A stretch of DNA of 64,000 nucleotides, taken from positions 186,001 to 250,000 of the forward strand of contig CAVWOM010000007.1 of the NCBI GenBank assembly GCA_963756575.1. Direction: 5' to 3'. The notes under the pieces are model-generated. The model was not told the DNA's origin, searched no databases, and was given only the letters and a program-made list of their open reading frames with translations. The stretch comes from Palsa-504 sp963756575. GTDB lineage: Bacteria; Actinomycetota; Actinomycetes; Streptosporangiales; Streptosporangiaceae. This document shows positions 51,231 to 58,026 of this stretch, one piece after another (within the stretch, counting starts at the first letter, position 1; every line of letters begins with the position of its first letter). The translations under genes and the position numbers were made by a program.

Positions 51231-52568
51231 ATGCGGATCATTATCGAGCGGGACGCGCTGGCTGAAGCGGTCGCCTGGGTGGCGCGATCGCTGCCGTCCC
51301 GGCCGGTCCTGCCCATCTTGTCCGGGATGCTTCTCGAGGCGTCGGCGGGCGGCCTGACCCTGTCCTGCTTCGACTACGAGGTGTCGGCCAGGATCCGAGT
51401 GGACGCCGAGGTGGCCGAGGACGGCACCGCGCTCGTGCCCGGGCGGCTGCTGGCCGAGATCACCAGGAGCCTGCCCTCGCTGCCGGTCGAGCTCGACCAC
51501 GAGAAGGACGACGTCATCGTCACCTGCGGTCCGGCGTCGTTCACCCTGGTGACCCTGCCGGTCAAGGAGTACCCGCGGCTGCCCGAGCTGCCCCTGCTGG
51601 CGGGCACCGTCGACGGCGGCGCGCTCGCCACGGCGATCGGCCAGGTCGCCCTGGCGGCCAGCCGGGACGACACCCTGCCGGTCATCACCGGGGTGAACGT
51701 TGAGATCGACGGCGATTCCATCAGGCTGGTGGCGACCGACAGGTACCGGCTCGCCGTCCGGGAACTCGGCTGGAGCCCCGCCCGCCCCGATACCAGCAGC
51801 ACGATGCTGGTGCCGGCCAAGACGCTGGCCGATGCCGCGCGGATGATGGTGCCCGGCGTCCAGGTCCGGATCATGATCCGCGGTGAGCTGGGGTCCGGCG
51901 CCGCCCGGGCGGCCGCCGCCAGCGCCGGGGACTCACTGCACGCGGCCGAGGCGATGATCGGTTTCGAGTCGGCCGGGCGGCGGCTGACCACACGCCTGAT
52001 CGCGGGAGAGTACATCAAGTACATGTCCAGGTTCCCCGAGGGCTTCGGCAGCCGCGGGGACATGCCGGCCATCCCGCTCACCGAGGCGGTCAAGCGGGTC
52101 GCGCTGGTGGCCGAGCGGGGCAGCTCGGTGCGGCTTTCGTTCGGTCACGGCAAGGTGACGATCGAGGCCGGGACCGAGGGGCAGGCGCGGGCCCGCGAGA
52201 CGGTCGCCGCGGACTTCACCGGCGAGGAGACCGCGATCGCGTTCAGCCCGCACTACCTGATGGACGGCCTCAGCGCGGCCCTGATCGCGGCCACCGGCAC
52301 GCCCGGCGCGGAGAAATCCGAGAAGCCCCAGAAGGCCGAGAGGCCCCAGAAGCCGGAGAAAGCCCAGAAAACTCAGAAAACCCAGAAAGCAGACCCGGCC
52401 CAGAACGGCGATGACGGGGCCTCCGCTCCCGAGCAGGCGCGGATATGCCTGCAGTTCACCAGCCCGACCAAGCCCGCGCTGATCACCGGCAGCGCCGGGG
52501 ACGGCGACGATTCCGTCCTGGATTACCGCTACCTGGTAGTCCCGCTGCGCCAGCGGGCGAGCGCCTGA
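51231..52568 (+). CDS. dnaN: DNA polymerase III beta-subunit (sliding clamp) paralogue
   Basis: A 445-residue DnaN homologue from ATG 51231. All three clamp domains are visible: RPVLPILSGMLLEASAGGLT with CFDYE, then ATDRYRLAVRE (168-178), then the C-terminal LDYRYLVVPLR (430-440). It differs from standard actinomycete DnaN (~376 residues) by an Ala/Gly insertion near 221-240 and a highly charged Lys/Glu/Gln/Pro insertion at ~359-402 (EKSEKPQKAERPQKPEK). No dnaA, recF or gyrase gene is near, so this is not the oriC locus copy. Extra clamps are known as resistance determinants (GriR against griselimycin) or accessory clamps; role here is inferred only. Confidence 0.88.
   Translation: MRIIIERDALAEAVAWVARSLPSRPVLPILSGMLLEASAGGLTLSCFDYEVSARIRVDAEVAEDGTALVPGRLLAEITRSLPSLPVELDHEKDDVIVTCGPASFTLVTLPVKEYPRLPELPLLAGTVDGGALATAIGQVALAASRDDTLPVITGVNVEIDGDSIRLVATDRYRLAVRELGWSPARPDTSSTMLVPAKTLADAARMMVPGVQVRIMIRGELGSGAARAAAASAGDSLHAAEAMIGFESAGRRLTTRLIAGEYIKYMSRFPEGFGSRGDMPAIPLTEAVKRVALVAERGSSVRLSFGHGKVTIEAGTEGQARARETVAADFTGEETAIAFSPHYLMDGLSAALIAATGTPGAEKSEKPQKAERPQKPEKAQKTQKTQKADPAQNGDDGASAPEQARICLQFTSPTKPALITGSAGDGDDSVLDYRYLVVPLRQRASA
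52311..52395. repeat. Lys/Glu/Gln-coding tandem repeats inside the clamp gene
   Basis: Imperfect units such as GAGAAGCCCCAGAAGGCC and CAGAAAACTCAGAAAACC build the charged insertion. A-rich codons (AAA, GAA) here stand out from the surrounding GC-rich coding sequence. Confidence 0.8.
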
Positions 52569-52617
52569 CCGGCGAGCGCCTGACCGGCGAGCGCCCCACC
52601 GGCGAGCACCTGGCTAG
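52558..52617. repeat. 15-bp tandem repeat spanning the clamp stop codon
   Basis: GCGAGCGCCTGACCG is repeated from 52558 (two exact copies, then two degenerate ones). The TGA in the first unit is the stop of the clamp gene; the array ends at the stop of the convergent DUF1707 gene. Confidence 0.92.
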
Positions 52618-53084
52618 CCGCCACCGCCGGGCGGGCGGGGGATCTGCGGGTACGGCCCGCTCCAGGCGGAGTGCCGGGCCATCCAGGCCATGATCAGTAT
52701 CCAGGTGGCCAGCGCGAAGAGCAGCATCGCGAAGACCAGGAACCGGCCCGCGTCCGGATCGGGGACGGGCAGCGCGGGCTCGGCCCGGGCGACCCGGGGA
52801 GGCCGCGGCAGGTCGGCCAGCAGGCGGTCGATCTGGCGCTGGGTCTTGGCCATCAGCGCCGCGTCGATCCGCTCGCCCAGCTCGTCGAGGGTGAGCCGTC
52901 CCGCCACGAAGTGCTCCCGCAGCAAGGTCATGGCGGTGTCGCGCTCGGCGTCGCCGATCCTGAGGTCGTAGTCGTACCGCGTCGGGCCGGGCACGTGCCA
53001 GCCAGGTACGAGCTCCTCGCGCGGATGCGCCGCGTCGGGATCCTCGCCTATCATTCCGGTTCGGACGTCATATCGCCTTGTCAT
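52614..53084 (-). CDS. DUF1707 (SHOCT-like) membrane protein 1
   Basis: A 156-residue protein. The DUF1707 domain spans ~40-92 (YDLRIGDAERDTAMTLLREH, FVAGRLTLDELGERIDAALM, AKTQRQIDRLLADLP). A single transmembrane helix near 115-135 (FLVFAMLLFALATWILIMAW) and a Pro/Gly tail follow. These small actinomycete proteins are of unknown function, often paired with envelope or septal genes. It is a paralogue of the next gene upstream, about 90 bp away on the same strand. Confidence 0.88.
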   Translation of the reverse strand: MTRRYDVRTGMIGEDPDAAHPREELVPGWHVPGPTRYDYDLRIGDAERDTAMTLLREHFVAGRLTLDELGERIDAALMAKTQRQIDRLLADLPRPPRVARAEPALPVPDPDAGRFLVFAMLLFALATWILIMAWMARHSAWSGPYPQIPRPPGGGG

Positions 53085-53173
53085 CGGCTCCCAGAATTCG
53101 CCAGGCCGGCTCCCTCACACTTCAACGATAAGTCGAGCCGGCCCGGTGCGGAACCCGGGGAGGGCGAGAATCC

Positions 53174-53713
53174 CTAGCAGCGGCGTCCGCGCGGCCTCCT
53201 GGGCCCCCTCCCGGAGCCGCGCCGCCTGCCGCCGAGCCCGAACAAACGCCGGACCAGTGCCAGTGCCGCGAGGAACAAGACGATCGCGATCGGCCGGTCG
53301 CCGCCGCCGAGCCCGAACATCAGGACGCTGCCGAGGATCACGAAGAGCCAGACCAGGCCGAGCAGCGGGGCGAAGGCACCACCTGGACCGTGTGACCTGC
53401 CGCCCTGGTCGTAGCCCTGGCTCGGACGGGTCGACATCGGCCCGTGCCAGCCGGGCCCCTGCCATCCCGGGCCCGCGCCCTGTCCTGGCCACCCGGCGCC
53501 CGCGTACGGCAGGCCGGTGCCCGTCCCCGCGGCATGCGGGAGATCGCGCATCACGGTGCCCAGGTCGTCCCGGGTCTTGGCCGCGAACGTATGGTCGAGG
53601 CGCTCGTTGAGCTCCTCGAGCGTCAGCCGCCCGTCGGCGTAGTGCTCACGCAGCTGAGCGGCGACCGCCTCACGGTCGGCGTCCCCGACGCGCACGTTGT
53701 ATCCAGGTGCCAT
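53174..53713 (-). CDS. DUF1707 (SHOCT-like) membrane protein 2
   Basis: A 179-residue protein. The N-terminal DUF1707 domain (VRVGDADREAVAAQLREHYA, DGRLTLEELNERLDHTFAAK, TRDDLGTVMRDLP) is followed by a Gly/Pro/Trp-rich linker, two hydrophobic helices (LLGLVWLFVILGSVLMFGLG; PIAIVLFLAALALVRRLFGL) and a strongly basic C-terminus (GRRRGSGRGPRRPRGRRC). With the downstream gene it forms a tandem pair, probably from duplication. Function unknown. Confidence 0.88.
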   Translation of the reverse strand: MAPGYNVRVGDADREAVAAQLREHYADGRLTLEELNERLDHTFAAKTRDDLGTVMRDLPHAAGTGTGLPYAGAGWPGQGAGPGWQGPGWHGPMSTRPSQGYDQGGRSHGPGGAFAPLLGLVWLFVILGSVLMFGLGGGDRPIAIVLFLAALALVRRLFGLGGRRRGSGRGPRRPRGRRC

Positions 53714-53872
53714 CGTGCCCTCCGTAGCCAGAACGGGGAATCCCGAGTAGTAGTAGCACGATATATCGCGAGACGTCGGACGGCAAATGAGTTGGCCCGT
53801 CGCATCAACCCGGACGTATCAAAGAAGCCGCGACGCCCTCTGGTTAGGTGCCGGCAAGGCAGGGGAGGGACC

Positions 53873-54133
53873 ATGGGGATCATCGAGTGGCGCCAGCGGG
53901 CGCCGCGGGCTCCGTTCCGGGAGCGCGTCGTGGACTGGCGGGCGCGCAACTGGCGCCGCACCGTGCTGGCCTGGTCAGTGCTGTGCCTGATCTGCCTGGC
54001 CATCTCGGCCGAACCGGGGACGGCCTTCCCCAAGGCGCAGGCCCGCTCGGTGCCGGTCGTGGGCATGGTCATGCAGGTGGCCGGCGGGCTGACCGTAGCC
54101 GGCGTCCCGGCGCTCCTGATCGCCCTGCCCTGA
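53873..54133 (+). CDS. Small two-helix membrane protein of unknown function
   Basis: An 86-residue protein from ATG 53873, preceded by GGGGAGGG. A basic N-terminus (RQRAPRAPFRERVVDWRARN) leads to TM helix TVLAWSVLCLICLAISA, a short loop, and a second hydrophobic segment GMVMQVAGGLTVAGVPALLI ending at the stop. The positive-inside rule places the N-terminus in the cytoplasm. It is divergent from the DUF1707 pair. Its stop codon lies within the first unit of a tandem array. Confidence 0.65.
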   Translation: MGIIEWRQRAPRAPFRERVVDWRARNWRRTVLAWSVLCLICLAISAEPGTAFPKAQARSVPVVGMVMQVAGGLTVAGVPALLIALP

Positions 54134-54203
54134 CCACGCCGCCCCGACCACGCCCCCCTGACCACGCCGCCCCGACCACGCTGCCCTGACCACGCCGCCC
54201 TGG
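54127..54203. repeat. 14-bp tandem repeat spanning a stop codon
   Basis: Five and a half units of GCCCTGACCACGCC/GCCCCGACCACGCC. The TGA in the first unit terminates the small membrane protein. The array fills the gap to the convergent regulator gene. Confidence 0.92.
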
Positions 54204-54217
54204 CATCCCGGCCGGGA

Positions 54218-55216
54218 TCAGAGCTCGGCCGCGGCCAGCGCGTCGCCGACGGGGGTGCGGCGGTACAGCACCGAACGTCCCGACCTGGCCCGGGCGATCA
54301 GCCCGGCCTCGCGCAGCACGGCCAGGTGGTCACCGATGCCGCCGACGGAGTGGCCGAGCGTGGCGGCCAGCTGGGTGGTGCTGGCCGGGTCCTCCAGCGC
54401 GAGCAAAATGGCGGCCCGCGAGCTGCCTAGGAGCCGGTGCAAGGCGGTGCCGGGACCGGTCCGGCCGGGCTGCTCCCACAGCGCGGATACCCCGCGAGCC
54501 GGGTAGATCAGGGCCGGCGGCCACGGCGGGTCGAGGGACAGCGCCAGGCCGGGCCAGACGAAGACCGACGGGATGAACAGCAGGCCGCGGCCGTCCAGCC
54601 CGGCGCCCTCGTCGGCGGCCCAGCGGGTGAGCTCGATGCGGCCGGGCCGCCAGGCCAGGTCGGCGTGCAGGTCGTCCAGCGCGGCGGCCCAGCCCTTCGA
54701 GACGAGCTGCCCGGCCCGGTACACCACGTCCCGTTCGAGCACCGCGCGCAGCGTCCGCCATTCCGGCTCGAGCAGTGCCTGCCAGGCGGCGGCGAGCACG
54801 TCGGCGACGTACCCGGCCGCCCCGTCACCGCCTAGGATCCGCTCGACGCGGGGATCGGCCCGGGGCTGCCGGCGCAGCGCCTCGGTGACCTCCTGGCGCA
54901 CTTGGCCGGCCGGTGTGGACCGGACCTGGTCGAGCAGTTCGCCGATGGTGGTGTGCACGCTGGCCGGGACCGGGGCCAGGAAGTCGGCCCCCCACCGGGG
55001 CGGCATCAGCGCGAGGATCACGTCGATGTCGGTCTCGCGCGCCAGGGCCAGGTACCGGTCCCGCGCCCGGACCAGCCACGGGCGGAGCACCTGGACGTCC
55101 TGCTGGCCGGGCAGCGCGGCCAGCAGGCGCAGCGCGTGGCTCAGCTCCCACAGCGGCGATATCGCGAACCGGCTCGTGGTCAGGTCCTCGTTGCCAACCT
55201 CGATCCGCAGCGCCAC
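54218..55216 (-). CDS. DUF5937/ArsR-type winged-helix regulator
   Basis: A 332-residue protein, probably from GTG 55216. Residues ~1-250 form the DUF5937-like region (SRFAISPLWELSHALRLLA, RYLALARETDIDVILALMPP). The C-terminal ~75 residues are an ArsR-type HTH (TTQLAATLGHSVGGIGDHLAVLREAGLIARARSG, split here by wing residues) ending SVLYRRTPVGDALAAAEL. Such regulators are typically divergent from an MFS gene, as here (67 bp between starts), and control it. Intact. Confidence 0.85.
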   Translation of the reverse strand: MALRIEVGNEDLTTSRFAISPLWELSHALRLLAALPGQQDVQVLRPWLVRARDRYLALARETDIDVILALMPPRWGADFLAPVPASVHTTIGELLDQVRSTPAGQVRQEVTEALRRQPRADPRVERILGGDGAAGYVADVLAAAWQALLEPEWRTLRAVLERDVVYRAGQLVSKGWAAALDDLHADLAWRPGRIELTRWAADEGAGLDGRGLLFIPSVFVWPGLALSLDPPWPPALIYPARGVSALWEQPGRTGPGTALHRLLGSSRAAILLALEDPASTTQLAATLGHSVGGIGDHLAVLREAGLIARARSGRSVLYRRTPVGDALAAAEL

Positions 55217-55283
55217 CGCCCACCAGCTTTCGTCCTGGAACGAAAGAGTACGCCACGACGAGCCGCGCTCACAGGATGGCGTC

Positions 55284-56679
55284 ATGACCGTTTCCGCGCC
55301 CGTTCCAGCCAGCGAACAGGACCGCCGGCCGCCCGCGCGGGCCACGTACCGCTCGGTGTTCGCCGCCCGGGAGTTCCGGGTGATGGCGGCCGCGATGTTC
55401 ATGTACGTCCTCGGCTTCGAGTTCGAGGTCCTCGGCCTGTCGGTGCTCGTCTTCGCCCAGAACCCGGTCGGCGCTGCTGACCGCGCTCGCGTTCAGCGCG
55501 GGCTTCGCGCCGCAGGCGGTCGGCGGCGCGCTGTTCACCGCGCTGGCCGACCGGCTGCCGCCGCGCCTGGTCATCGGGGCGGGCCTGCTCGCCCGGGCCG
55601 TGCCCGGGCTGGTCATCGGCCTGTGGCCGGGGCTGCCGGTCCCCGTCATGCTGATGCTGGTGGCGGCCGCGGCGACGACCGCCCCGGTGTACACCGCCGC
55701 CCTCTCCGGCCTGCTCCCCGAGGTGCTCGACGGGGACCGCTACATCCTCGGCCGCTCGGTCTTCGGCCTGACCGCCTCGGCGACCCAGCTCGCCGGGCTG
55801 GGCGCCGGCGGCGCCATCCTGGCCGTGGTGCCGGCCCGCTGGCTGCTGCTGGCCGCGGGCGGCGCCCTGGCCGCCAACGCCGGCCTCACCCGCCTGGGCC
55901 TGCGCCCCCGGCCCGCCCGCAACTCTGCCAGCCCGGAGCGCGGCCCGGAGCGCGGCCCGGAGCGCGGCCCGGAGCGCGGCCCGGGGCGCGGCCCGGGGCG
56001 CGGCCCGGGGCGCGGCCCGGGGGGCGGCCCGGGGGCGGGCCGGCCGCGCGGCCTGGTCCGGGACACCCTGGCCGGTCACGCCGAGCTGCTGGCGAACCGG
56101 ACCGTCCGGGGCCTGCTGCTCGCGCAGTGGCTGCCCGCCTGGTTCGTCACCGGCGCCGAATCGCTGATCGTGCCGTACGCCGGGTCGCTGGGCCACCCGG
56201 CCAGCGCGGCGGCGCCGCTGCTGGCCGCGGTGCCGGCCGGGATGCTGCTCGGCGACCTGCTGGCGGCCCGGTTCTGCCCGCCCGCGGCCCGCCGGCGCCT
56301 GGCGTTCCCGCTGGTCGCGGCCATGGGGGTGCCCCTGCTGTCGTTGCCGTTGCGGCCGCCGCTGCCGCTGGTCTGGCTGGCTCTGCTGGCCTGCGGGGCG
56401 GGCTTCGCCTACCAGCTCGGCCTCCAGCAGGCCCTGCTCGACAGCCTGCCGGAGCGGCGCCGGGGCCAGGGCTTCGGCCTCAACTCGACCGGGGCGATGG
56501 GCGGCCAGGGCCTGACCCCGGCCGTGGCGGGCGCGCTGGCCGGCGCGCTCGGCGCGGGCCCCGCGATGGCGATCACGGGCGCCGCCACCATCGCCGCCGC
56601 GCTCGCCCTCCGCGGCCCCCTGACCGGCCGCGGCCGGCAGGCCGCCGACCTCACAACCCGAGGTAAGCGCCCCCGTTGA
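55284..56679 (+). pseudogene. MFS transporter, frameshifted near the N-terminus
   Basis: ATG 55284 begins MTVSAPVPASEQDRRPPARA and the first helix (AAAMFMYVLGFEFEVLGLSV). After AQNPV at ~55465 the frame fails, while another frame continues SALLTALAFSAGFAPQAVGG, ALADRLPPRLVIGAG and ~10 helices to the stop. A one-base insertion or two-base loss explains it. The central loop contains a 12-bp array (about 55938-56030, Glu-Arg-Gly-Pro then Gly-Arg-Gly-Pro units). Its 3' end overlaps the convergent SDR by 29 bp. It is paired with the divergent DUF5937 regulator and would be a ~465-residue drug exporter if intact. Confidence 0.8.
55938..56032. repeat. 12-bp tandem repeat in the MFS central loop
   Basis: About seven units of GAGCGCGGCCCG drifting to GGGCGCGGCCCG, encoding Glu/Gly-Arg-Gly-Pro. 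In frame, so length changes would not break the gene. Confidence 0.9.
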
Positions 56680-57400
56680 CGTGAATGACCTGCCCGGTCA
56701 GGTGCCCAGCGGACGGCGAGGCCAGGAACGTCACCACCGCCGCGACGTCCGCCGTGGTCCCGGGCCGCCCGTTGCGCGTCTCGCCCACCAGCCGCTCCTT
56801 GCGGGTCTCGGTCAGGGTGCCCCGGAAGAACTCGCTGCCCAGGGTGAGGCCGGGCGAGACCACGTTGGCGGTGATCCCGCGCGGCCCGAGCTCGCGAGCC
56901 ACGTCCGCGCTCCACGCCTCTACGGCCGCCTTGGCCGCGCCGTAGGATCCGGCCCCGCGCCGAGCGGCGATCGAGCTGAACGAGATGATCCGCGCGTCCG
57001 CCGCCAGCCGCGGCGTCAGCGCCGCGGTGACCAGGACCGCGGACAGCAGGTTGGCGTCGAGGTTGGCCCGCCAGTCCCCGGCCAGCGCGGCCAGGTCGTC
57101 CCCGGCCGCCGCGGGCCGGTCGAACCCGGTGTTCCCGCCCGCGTTGTTGACCAGCACGTCGACCCGCTCCGGCAGCTGTGGCAGGGCGGCCGCGACCGCG
57201 GCCGGGTCGGCGGCGTCGAAGCAGGCGTAGCCCGCCGCGGGCATCCCCGGGCCGGCTCCGGAAACCAGCCTGGCCACGGCCTCCTTCAGCACGTGCTCCC
57301 GGCGGCCGGTGATCGTCACCCGGTCCCCGGCGCCGGCGAACCCGGCGGCGACCGCGTACCCGATCCCGGTTCCGCCGCCGGTCACGACGATCTGGCGCAC
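56651..57400 (-). CDS. SDR family oxidoreductase
   Basis: A 249-residue short-chain dehydrogenase from GTG 57400. It has TGGGTGIGYAVAAGFAGAGD, NNAGGNTGF, the S-Y-K set in SYGAAKAAVEAW, and VVSPGLTLGSEF. The end is VIHVNGGAYLGL. It is divergent from a MarR regulator with only 29 bp between starts, which contain a palindromic operator, so MarR control is likely. Substrate unknown. Confidence 0.92.
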   Translation of the reverse strand: MRQIVVTGGGTGIGYAVAAGFAGAGDRVTITGRREHVLKEAVARLVSGAGPGMPAAGYACFDAADPAAVAAALPQLPERVDVLVNNAGGNTGFDRPAAAGDDLAALAGDWRANLDANLLSAVLVTAALTPRLAADARIISFSSIAARRGAGSYGAAKAAVEAWSADVARELGPRGITANVVSPGLTLGSEFFRGTLTETRKERLVGETRNGRPGTTADVAAVVTFLASPSAGHLTGQVIHVNGGAYLGL

Positions 57401-57408
57401 GTTAACTC

Positions 57409-57422
57409 CTTTAGGTCTAAAG
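57409..57422. promoter_or_regulatory. MarR-type palindromic operator between SDR and MarR genes
   Basis: CTTTAG-GT-CTAAAG, perfect 6-bp arms, fills half of the 29-bp divergent gap, so binding would block both genes. The core TTTAGGTCTAAA resembles the arms of the 27028 operator. Confidence 0.6.
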
Positions 57423-57429
57423 TATTTTC

Positions 57430-58026
57430 GTGACCGACCCTAACACGAGCGGCCCAGACGGCGTGGACCTGATCCAGCGGGCCTGGGAGCGTGAGCGCCC
57501 CGGCACCCCGGCCGCCTCGATCGGCGTCATCACCCGGATCTGGCGGATCGGCAAGCTGCTGGCCGACGAGCGCCGCCGGACGCTGGCCCGCCTCGGGATC
57601 GACGCCGCCACCTTGGACCTGCTGTCCACCCTGCGCCGCGCGGGTCCGCCGTACCAGCTGACCGCGGGCACGCTGGCCGGGCTGACCCTGGTCAGCGCCG
57701 GGGCCATCTCCCAGCGGGTCGCCCGGGCCGAGCGCGAGGGCCTGGTCCGCCGCGAGCGGTCGGGCGCCGACGGCCGGATCAGCTACGTGACGCTGACCGC
57801 GGCGGGCCACGCCCTCATCGAGCGCAGCGTCGACGGCCTCCTGCGGCACGAGGAGGCCCTGCTGGACCCCCTCGCCGGCGAACAGCGCGGCGAACTGGCC
57901 GCGCACCTGAAGGTCCTGCTCGCCAGCCTGAGCTCAGATCCTCCCAGGCCTTTATCGACCGAACGAAGTACCTTCCCGCCCCGGCCTACCCTCCCTGCCC
58001 CGGCTGTGGCAGCGTGCTGGGTATGA
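57430..58026 (+). CDS. MarR-family transcriptional regulator
   Basis: A 198-residue protein. The winged helix is LTAGTLAGLTLVSAGAISQRVARAEREGLVRRERSG with the ADGR wing. The C-terminal extension beyond ~170 (SDPPRPLSTERSTFPPRP) is Pro/Ser-rich. It starts 29 bp from the divergent SDR, over a shared palindrome. The stop overlaps the start of the LAL regulator (ATGA), so the MarR operator may also govern that large gene. Confidence 0.9.
   Translation: MTDPNTSGPDGVDLIQRAWERERPGTPAASIGVITRIWRIGKLLADERRRTLARLGIDAATLDLLSTLRRAGPPYQLTAGTLAGLTLVSAGAISQRVARAEREGLVRRERSGADGRISYVTLTAAGHALIERSVDGLLRHEEALLDPLAGEQRGELAAHLKVLLASLSSDPPRPLSTERSTFPPRPTLPAPAVAACWV

Noticed and set aside
51231..52568. Sliding clamp as a marker of the replication origin
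   Set aside because: dnaA, recF, gyrB and clustered DnaA boxes are absent from the surrounding genes, so the oriC context is missing.
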